A stretch of 64,000 bases of DNA from contig NZ_LR134290.1 of NCBI RefSeq assembly GCF_900636545.1, positions 248,001 through 312,000 on the forward strand, given 5' to 3'. How positions within the stretch are numbered: position 1 is the first letter of the stretch; every line of letters starts with the position of its first letter. Made by a program: the position numbers and the translations under genes. Source of the stretch: Pseudomonas mendocina. GTDB taxonomy: Bacteria > Pseudomonadota > Gammaproteobacteria > Pseudomonadales > Pseudomonadaceae. Below are positions 58,537 through 64,000 of the stretch, piece after piece. The notes under the pieces were generated by a model. That model did no database searches. It saw only the letters and a program-made list of their open reading frames with translations, and had not been told where the DNA came from.

Positions 58537-59358
58537 ATGAGCAAATCGAGCAACGTGTTCAATCTTGTCGACGGGCTTCTTCCGCAAGTCGCCGCAATCG
58601 ACATCCGCCAGCCAGGCCTACTGCAAATGCTTTACGCCGGTATAGGTATGCCGTCGTTGCGTATCGAGGAAATGGCGACGCAGGGCTGCGTGACCTACTG
58701 CCAGATAAAGGCCGGTAACCGGCTTCGGAGTCTCTACGACCCGCATGCCCTACGTCAGCATTACGAGGTGCTGCGCGCGCAAGCCGTCGCTGGTGATGCC
58801 GATGCGCTGAACGATCTTGGCTGGTTGTGGCTGAACGGCTCGCGTGTCGAAGCTGACCCGCAGTTGGCACAGCAACTGTTCAGGATCGCAGCCATGCAGG
58901 GCTCGGCTGAAGCACTGTTCAACCAGGCCGAGCAGCACGCTTACGGCAAGGGCGTGGTCGTCGATCTGCACCTGGCCAGCGAGTACTACGAATTGGCGTT
59001 CCAGCAGGGTGTTCGATGTGCCGCGCAGGCACTTGGCGGGCTTTACGAAAACGGTGACGAGGGCTTTGCCGCTGATCATGCCAAAGCCCTGGCTTGGTAC
59101 AGGCATGGTGCCGATGAGCAGGATCCCATGGCCTGTTACCTGCTCGGCCGGTTGGCATTGGATGAGTTATCGAGTGTCTTCGATCCACTACTCGGGCTGT
59201 ACTGGCTGCAGTGGGCGGCGATGCGGGGCGAAGTGCTTGCCAGCGAGCGTCTGGCTTCTTTCTACTACGACTCTTTCGACACCCCGCCTGACCCCGATGG
59301 GCTGCTTCATGGGTTCTGGCGAGGCGTGGCCATCCAACAGGGCAGCACCTCGGTATGA
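58537..59358 (+). CDS. Sel1-repeat protein
   Basis: A 273-residue protein with about four or five Sel1/TPR-like repeats between residues 80 and 250: DADALNDLGWLWLNGSRVEADPQLAQQLFRIAAMQGSAEALFNQAEQHAYGKGVVVDLHLASEYYELAFQQGVRCAAQALGGLYENGDEGFAADHAKALAWYRHGA. The first 75 residues lack repeats and have no recognised domain. No signal peptide, so cytosolic. Sel1 repeats bind other proteins. It is divergent from the WYL gene and shares its palindrome-bearing promoter region. The next gene, 70 bases on, reads in the same direction. Confidence 0.82.
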   Translation: MSKSSNVFNLVDGLLPQVAAIDIRQPGLLQMLYAGIGMPSLRIEEMATQGCVTYCQIKAGNRLRSLYDPHALRQHYEVLRAQAVAGDADALNDLGWLWLNGSRVEADPQLAQQLFRIAAMQGSAEALFNQAEQHAYGKGVVVDLHLASEYYELAFQQGVRCAAQALGGLYENGDEGFAADHAKALAWYRHGADEQDPMACYLLGRLALDELSSVFDPLLGLYWLQWAAMRGEVLASERLASFYYDSFDTPPDPDGLLHGFWRGVAIQQGSTSV

Positions 59359-59428
59359 GTGCGTAGCGATCAAGAATTGAGCGGGGCGTGCGCTGCGTGT
59401 CGCGTGAGGATTTCCAGTGAGGGAAAAG

Positions 59429-60211
59429 ATGCATCAAGACAATCCACTAACCGTCTATCTGCGCGACTTCATCGGCAACGTGAATGAACATTACAAGTGG
59501 TCATTCAACGAGGTAGCGGCAGCGAAGTACCTCGATCAGCCCTTGCCGGCAGAGGCCACCTGGTTCGACAAGACGCTGGCTCTTAAAGCCCGGCTGAAAG
59601 AGCGTCTGGCACAATCGGATAGCCGCCAGGAACATCTGGACATCGCCAGCTACTTCATTTCCGACTGGGGTGGCGTGGGCACCAACAAGAACCTCGAACG
59701 TGTCGTTGACTGGACTCGTGCCCAGGCGGCAGAAGGGCGGCAGGCGTTCGAGCAGGTGGAGCTGAAGGGTGTCAGCAGTTGGTCCAAGTACCTGAGTCTG
59801 CTGTGCGACTGGGCGCCTATCTACGACTCGCGGGTGGCCTTCGCGATCAACGCCATCAACTACATGCACGGCCAGCTGGACTGCTTTTATCCGATGCCGG
59901 AAGGGCGCAGCCCGCGACTGAGCCTGATCGATCTGGAGACCCTCTTCCTCCTGGCCCGTCTGGACCTGATCAGCGACGACGATGTCCGGCATCGCCAGCT
60001 CTCTGCGCGGGTGCAGAAGAAATTTCATCTTCCGGAGAAGCAGACCTATTCGCGCTACGTTGCGCTGCTCGAGGAGGTCGCCATACAGCTTGGCCTGGGC
60101 GTGGACGGTCACCATCAGGTGGAGATGCTGCTGTTCTCGATGGCGCCCGAGCGCATCTTTTCCGATCTGCTCGGGCATCTGCGCAAGACGCAGGCCGTCA
60201 CTCCAGCCTAG
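59429..60211 (+). CDS. Uncharacterised protein, possible OGG/HhH-glycosylase-like fold
   Basis: A 260-residue soluble protein. ATG 59429 is chosen because GAGGG (59419-59423) precedes it. The GTG at 59417 would remove that site. The segment VELKGVSSWSKYLSLLCDWAPIYDSRVAFAINAINY (residues about 110-145) recalls the helix-hairpin-helix plus catalytic-Asp region of 8-oxoguanine-glycosylase-like proteins seen in accessory loci. That is resemblance by eye and weak. The rest is helical. It follows the Sel1 gene and may belong to the same WYL-controlled unit. Confidence 0.6.
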   Translation: MHQDNPLTVYLRDFIGNVNEHYKWSFNEVAAAKYLDQPLPAEATWFDKTLALKARLKERLAQSDSRQEHLDIASYFISDWGGVGTNKNLERVVDWTRAQAAEGRQAFEQVELKGVSSWSKYLSLLCDWAPIYDSRVAFAINAINYMHGQLDCFYPMPEGRSPRLSLIDLETLFLLARLDLISDDDVRHRQLSARVQKKFHLPEKQTYSRYVALLEEVAIQLGLGVDGHHQVEMLLFSMAPERIFSDLLGHLRKTQAVTPA

Positions 60212-60281
60212 CCCTGCGCCGTCTCGTCAGATCGACGGTGGCCGGCAAACGCGTCCTGCGGCTGGTTTGAGAGCGGAAAAC

Positions 60282-60310
60282 AAAAAGGCCCAGGTTTTTC
60301 AACTGGGCCT
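60282..60310 (-). terminator. Intrinsic terminator for the 62-residue membrane-protein gene
   Basis: On the minus strand, AGGCCCAG (60310-60303) pairs with CTGGGCCT (60293-60286), followed by TTTTTG. It lies 14 bases after the stop at 60324. Confidence 0.85.
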
Positions 60311-60323
60311 GGTACTTAGCGGC

Positions 60324-60512
60324 TCAGTCGCCCCCTCCGCCATCGCCCCCGCCGCCCGAGTCGAAGTCCCCGTCACCAAAGCCGGTGTTGGAGTCCTGCC
60401 CGTTCAGGCCGCTTCTCCTCTTTTTACCCGCGAGTGACTTGGGCCTTGAGCGTTGCCACGAATAGATGGAAAGCACCACGAATGCGATAGCGATCAGCGG
60501 CAGAATATCCAT
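60324..60512 (-). CDS. Small single-span membrane protein with Gly/Asp-rich tail
   Basis: A 62-residue protein. GGAGAG lies upstream of ATG 60512. Residues 4-18 form a membrane segment (LPLIAIAFVVLSIYSW), then a basic patch (RSRPKSLAGKKRRS). The C-terminus is FGDGDFDSGGGGDGGGGD, like the glycine-rich tail found in some TPM-domain and small envelope proteins. A dedicated terminator follows. The family is not recognised and its role is unknown. Confidence 0.7.
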   Translation of the reverse strand: MDILPLIAIAFVVLSIYSWQRSRPKSLAGKKRRSGLNGQDSNTGFGDGDFDSGGGGDGGGGD

Positions 60513-60617
60513 GCGTATTTCTCTCCATTGGCTAGCGATGGTCGTGGCAGCAGCGGCCTGCTGATCTCGGACGCCTATCCAGCGAAAACCTCGCCGTTAG
60601 AGAGGCCTCCGAGTCGC

Positions 60618-62867
60618 CTACAGGGCACTTTCTGCAAGCGCCGGCACGGTGAACTGAAACTCCGAGCCCTTGCCCAATTCGCTCTCGACGACGATATGCC
60701 CGCCGTGGGCTTCCACTATGCCTTGGGTAATGTACAAACCAAGCCCGGTCCCGGTTGGATTGCCATCTTTTGCTGTCCAGTAACGATCGAATACATGAGG
60801 CAGATGCTCCTCGGGGATGCCCTCGCCGCTGTCGCGCACGCTAAATACGATATCGCCGCCGACAGATTTTGCGCGAACGCCGACTGTGCCCCGGCGTGGG
60901 GTGAACTTGATCGCATTGCCGATCAGGTTTGAGAGCACCTGAAACAGCCGCTCGGGATCAGCGTGAATCCGTAGGTCAGGATCCGCCTCGAAGGAAATGC
61001 TGATGTCCTTGTCGAGGGCCAGTGGTGCGAGCAACGATTGCGCTTCTTCGAACATGTGCCCGACATCGAGCTTTTGCGGGGTGATGGTGTAGCGCCCGGC
61101 ATCGATCTTCGACGTGTCGAGCAAATCTTCGAGCAGCGTATTCATTCGTCCGGCAGCCTGCTGCATGGTGTCGAGTGCTGTGGCGATGCGTCGTGACGTA
61201 TGCGGACCGTCGGAGCTGAAGGTCTTTTGCATCATGCTGCAGAGCATCGAAATCACCGTCATGGGATTTCTCAGATCGTGCGAAACCACGGCAACCAACT
61301 CGTCACGGGCACGCACCGCTTCCTGTTCGCGCAGTACTTGGCGGGCGAGGTCATGCTCCAGCGCCGAGCGGCGCAGGTCCTTGGCCGCAAACAGATCTCC
61401 CTGGCTCCACTTGGTTGAGATCCCAGCCATCTCGACTTTCCAGATTTCGAACGAAGTGCGAGGCCGCAAGCGCAAGCCTGCATCGGAATTTTCCAGACCC
61501 ATGGGTTTGCGCGGGTCGCCGCTCCAGTTGATGCTCTCTTTTACCTCCGGTCGAAACCACAACACAGCGTTATCCACCGGTTTGGGTAGGCTCATCGCCA
61601 GTACACCGCTAGCCACCTGTGGGTATTGCGCGGCGGGCGGATAGACCCCTGAAAGGTGATGGCTGGAAAACACCGGCTCGCCTCTGTCTTGCAACCATTT
61701 GTGCAGCGCACGGATTTCCTGGGGCTCCGGGCAGTTGCCGTATCGGTGTAACTGCTTGTCTTCGATGATCGCGACACCGCCAGCCGCTGTTAGCGCCATC
61801 AGCACGTCAGGCCGCCTTGCCAGCCCATCGAAAACTGTCGGGGTAGAGTCGTTCATGGCCTGATTGAGCAGCGTAAGCGCATCGATTTTCTCTTCACGCT
61901 GACGGTTGATCTCCAGCGACTCCAGGGCGCTGATCTGTAATGAGAGTACCTGACCGATGGTCTGGCAGGCGCTGCGCAGCTCATGCGGTACGTGCAACGG
62001 CTGGCGATTGCCGCAGCTGATCAGGCCCCAAAGCTGATCGCCCTTGAGCAGGGAAATGCTCATCGACGACAGCACCCCCATGTTCTTCATGTACTGGCAG
62101 TGAATCGGGGAAACGCTACGCAGCGTGGCGAAGCTCAGATCCAGCGGGGTCTGCGTGTCGGGACGCAGCTTCGGTACCAGAGGCACCGGTTGGTAATCGG
62201 CATTGGGGATGATTCGCAGCCAATTGGTGCGATACAACTCACGAGCTTGCTCGGGGATATCCGAGGCGGGGAAGAACAAACCATTGAAGACCTCCATTGA
62301 CGGGGCGGAGGCTTCAGCGATGACCTGGCCGTGACCTTCCTCCTCGAAGCGGTAGATCAGCACCCGGTCGTAACCGGTCATCGCCTGAATTTCCCTGACA
62401 CTGATGTCGTATAGCTCCTGCAGCGCGCTCGCTTTTTGCAGGCGCTGGAGCATGCGTCCCAGGTTGGCGTTGAGCCCAGCGACGTTGCGCGGCTGGAAAT
62501 TCTCGACGTGGATTTCCAGCTCCAGGATCAACACACCTTCATGCCGGTGCAGCAAGCCCTCGAATGCCTTGCCATTGACGTGAAAGTGCAGCGGGCCGGC
62601 GTCTGCAAACCCAGGCTGCACGAGCGCCTTGCACACCGCGTCGGCATGGGCCTTGCCGATCAGCCGGTGTAACGGCAGGCCGATCACTTCTTGCGGCGTG
62701 TGCGCCAGCAAGGTTTCGACATTGGCGCTGACCTGAATGATCTCGAGGCCGGGTTCGCTGAGAGTCAGCAGTACGCCATGAGGCTGAATCGCTCCGGGGA
62801 AGCGGATGGGTTCGTCGGCGCAGTTGGCCAGCAGTACTTCGAAGGCCTCTTTGTTCGGTGGGGTCAT
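60618..62867 (-). CDS. bphP: Bacteriophytochrome histidine kinase BphP
   Basis: A 749-residue red/far-red photoreceptor kinase. The PAS domain begins with ANCADEPIRFPGAIQPHGVLL, where Cys16 binds biliverdin. The GAF domain has FFPASDIPEQARELYRTNWLRIIPNADYQPVPL and LRSVSPIHCQYMKNMGVLSSMSISL. A PHY domain follows (about residues 320-500). The kinase has the H-box VSHDLRNPM (His530), NLIGNAIKFTP, RDSGEGIP and GTGLGLYI. No response regulator gene is adjacent. It overlaps bphO (ATGA), so the chromophore-making enzyme and the apoprotein are made together. Confidence 0.96.
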   Translation of the reverse strand: MTPPNKEAFEVLLANCADEPIRFPGAIQPHGVLLTLSEPGLEIIQVSANVETLLAHTPQEVIGLPLHRLIGKAHADAVCKALVQPGFADAGPLHFHVNGKAFEGLLHRHEGVLILELEIHVENFQPRNVAGLNANLGRMLQRLQKASALQELYDISVREIQAMTGYDRVLIYRFEEEGHGQVIAEASAPSMEVFNGLFFPASDIPEQARELYRTNWLRIIPNADYQPVPLVPKLRPDTQTPLDLSFATLRSVSPIHCQYMKNMGVLSSMSISLLKGDQLWGLISCGNRQPLHVPHELRSACQTIGQVLSLQISALESLEINRQREEKIDALTLLNQAMNDSTPTVFDGLARRPDVLMALTAAGGVAIIEDKQLHRYGNCPEPQEIRALHKWLQDRGEPVFSSHHLSGVYPPAAQYPQVASGVLAMSLPKPVDNAVLWFRPEVKESINWSGDPRKPMGLENSDAGLRLRPRTSFEIWKVEMAGISTKWSQGDLFAAKDLRRSALEHDLARQVLREQEAVRARDELVAVVSHDLRNPMTVISMLCSMMQKTFSSDGPHTSRRIATALDTMQQAAGRMNTLLEDLLDTSKIDAGRYTITPQKLDVGHMFEEAQSLLAPLALDKDISISFEADPDLRIHADPERLFQVLSNLIGNAIKFTPRRGTVGVRAKSVGGDIVFSVRDSGEGIPEEHLPHVFDRYWTAKDGNPTGTGLGLYITQGIVEAHGGHIVVESELGKGSEFQFTVPALAESAL

Positions 62868-63478
62868 ATCAGTACCTCTCTGCTTTCGAGCCAGCGCTCG
62901 AAACAGGCGAATGTGGCTTGGGCCGCCCTGACAACGGCTCCGCGCTCGTCCGTATCCAGGGATCGACTACCCAGGTACGCGATAAAACTGCGCCAGCGTC
63001 GCCCGGTTTCCGCACCGTAGATATCGAGGAATGCCGCTCCGTTGTCGGCATCCAGGCCCAGCCGCGAAGCCATTTCCCGGCGCAGGATTTGTCCACCGAG
63101 TGTTGCCCCTTCGAGCACATACAGAACGCCCAGCCAGGTGGGCCTGCAGCTTATTGCAGGCAACGACTGGCAGACCGGCAAACACTCGATGGCCTCGTCT
63201 GACAGACCTAGAGCATGCAGGTCCTGGCGCAGGGTCGGTGCTTTGAGACGCGACACCAGATCGAAATCGGCAGGCGTCACGTCGCTGTCGAGCAACGCGT
63301 TTTCAAGCGGCAGATAGAAACCGTAGTACGCCTGCATCAGCCGTTGAAAGGCGTTCGTATCGAGAAGAACTGAGAAAAAAGGAAGCTGTTTTTCCAGTCT
63401 GATGTGCAGTTTTGCAGTGCCGGCCCGCAGATCTTGCAGCACCGGCAGCACAGGAACTTCGCGTGCCTTGGCTTGCAT
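62864..63478 (-). CDS. bphO: Heme oxygenase BphO (biliverdin-forming)
   Basis: A 204-residue heme oxygenase of the bacteriophytochrome-associated type. It opens heme to biliverdin, the BphP chromophore. The likely proximal His is in LRAGTAKLHIRLEKQLPF, and distal-helix features are in WLGVLYVLEGATLGGQILRREMASRLGL. ATG 63478 is preferred to a TTG at 63514. The ribosome site is weak. Its stop overlaps the bphP start. Which biliverdin isomer it makes cannot be read from the sequence. Confidence 0.93.
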   Translation of the reverse strand: MQAKAREVPVLPVLQDLRAGTAKLHIRLEKQLPFFSVLLDTNAFQRLMQAYYGFYLPLENALLDSDVTPADFDLVSRLKAPTLRQDLHALGLSDEAIECLPVCQSLPAISCRPTWLGVLYVLEGATLGGQILRREMASRLGLDADNGAAFLDIYGAETGRRWRSFIAYLGSRSLDTDERGAVVRAAQATFACFERWLESREVLI

Positions 63479-63919
63479 TGGGAGGCTCTTGTGAAGGCCC
63501 TGTACGGGGGCCAATTGTAAAGTGAGCAGGGACTAACCCTACCACGCGAGCTGTTATACCCAAGCTAAAAACGGTGATTCCGGATAAGCGGAGTGCTGAG
63601 TAGCCAAAGGCCATCCTGGATATCAGAGCCATCGCGAGGCGCGCCGACCTGCTGCCGGGTGGGGGGCGACACGTCAACCCGCGACTATTCGAGTCGCTGC
63701 ACCTTCATCGCGCCTGACTTATGTGATTAACAGGCTCCAGCGATCAAGGGCTTCGTCTTGTGCGATATCGGCACGTGAGAAAATGAGTGCGCCAAATGCT
63801 TCCTGGGAAAACCTGGCCTTGCTTCAGGCCTTGGCGCGAAGTCGTTGGTCATGTCCATGAGACATGCACCATTGGAAAAAACAAAGGGCCTAGGTTTTCA
63901 CCTAGGCCCTCGATTTATC
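63479..63919. other. Intergenic region upstream of bphO, no gene supported
   Basis: About 440 bases between bphO and tRNA-Arg. It should contain the bphO promoter and, at its far end, the tRNA terminator. A 25-codon open frame at 63784-63861 ([15 protein letters not shown] and on) has gene-like composition but only weak support. No repeat or integrase trace is seen. Confidence 0.5.
63875..63910 (-). terminator. Intrinsic terminator of tRNA-Arg
   Basis: On the minus strand an 11-base stem (63910-63900 with 63895-63885) over a four-base loop is followed by TTTGTTTTTT (63884-63875). It begins ten bases after the tRNA 3' end. Confidence 0.92.
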
Positions 63920-63996
63920 TGGCGCACTCGGCGGGATTCGAACCCACGACCCCTGCCTTCGGAGGGCAGTACTCTATCCAGCTGAGCTACGAGTGC
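63920..63996 (-). tRNA. tRNA-Arg (anticodon CCG)
   Basis: A complete 77-base cloverleaf with encoded CCA. The acceptor stem is GCACTCG/CGAGTGC with discriminator G. The D arm is GCTCAGCTGGATAGAGT, the anticodon arm is CTGCC-CTCCGAA-GGCAG with anticodon CCG, and the T arm is GTGGGTTCGAATCCCGC. It decodes CGG. Confidence 0.97.
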
Positions 63997-64000
63997 GTTG

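Noticed and set aside
63920..63996. tRNA-Arg as the attachment site of an integrated island lying to its left
   Set aside because: No integrase, no second copy of the tRNA 3' end and no transposon genes are seen. The tRNA is followed by its normal terminator.
1..64000. CRISPR arrays, insertion sequences, prophage genes, rRNA
   Set aside because: No regularly spaced repeats, transposase, integrase, phage structural genes or rRNA sequence were recognised.

Overview
The window reads as chromosome of a GC-rich Pseudomonas-type gammaproteobacterium. The evidence is the flgFGHIJKL order, the biotin-independent malonate decarboxylase operon mdcABCDEGH-madLM with mdcR, a bphO-bphP phytochrome pair, many LysR regulators, and AANAANAA (Hfq/Crc-type) motifs in front of catabolic genes. 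The style suggests the P. mendocina/oleovorans/alcaligenes side of the genus, but that is an impression and was not computed.

Layout. (1) 1-8.4 kb: the end of flgE, then flgF-flgL (rod, L and P rings, hook-associated proteins) and one unknown gene co-directional with flgL, closed by a terminator. (2) 8.6-10.5 kb: a secreted PilJ/NarX-like sensor protein and a PAS-GGDEF diguanylate cyclase. (3) 10.6-18.9 kb: the malonate decarboxylase operon, the MadLM transporter and the LysR regulator MdcR. (4) 19.1-26.9 kb: a mixed stretch with a thioesterase, a zinc alcohol dehydrogenase, MarR, GST, a chemoreceptor, an EAL protein, an AraC regulator and an unusual GntR regulator with two winged helices. 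(5) 27-53.7 kb: a large sugar-acid catabolic cluster. Its first part has a UxaA/GarD-family dehydratase, a TRAP transporter, a beta-hydroxyacid dehydrogenase, a FAH-family hydrolase and an FMN hydroxyacid dehydrogenase. Its second part has an L-arabonate dehydratase-like IlvD/Edd enzyme, a second TRAP system whose small permease gene is frameshifted, a TctCBA transporter, an Ldh_2 oxidoreductase, a XylX-like and an AraD1-like 2-keto-3-deoxy-pentonate dehydratase, an iron alcohol dehydrogenase, a ketoglutarate-semialdehyde dehydrogenase and four LysR regulators. (6) 53.8-60.5 kb: an accessory stretch with a secreted alpha/beta hydrolase, a degenerate HD-GYP/LuxR protein, and a WYL-regulator module. 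The module holds two or more genes of unknown function and two copies of one palindrome. (7) 60.6-64 kb: bphP-bphO and tRNA-Arg(CCG) on the minus strand.

How the genes work together. Malonate enters through MadLM and is decarboxylated on the MdcC carrier protein by MdcA/D/E. MdcB and MdcG build and attach the cofactor, and MdcH primes the carrier. In the sugar-acid cluster, TRAP and Tct systems import acids. The arabonate dehydratase, the AraD1/XylX dehydratases and the semialdehyde dehydrogenase form a complete non-phosphorylative (Weimberg-type) route from pentonate to 2-oxoglutarate. The first block looks like a separate dehydratase-dehydrogenase-hydrolase route ending in pyruvate plus a hydroxy acid (inferred). 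Most of these transcripts carry candidate Hfq/Crc sites at the start of translation, so catabolite repression is the likely common control.

The most interesting candidates for new biology are the WYL-box module (56.5-60.2 kb), the twin-HTH GntR regulator with its shared operator, and the short upstream ORF coupled to the first TRAP operon. Starts were chosen from Shine-Dalgarno spacing and family N-termini where visible. Family assignments rest on motifs recognised by eye, without database searches.
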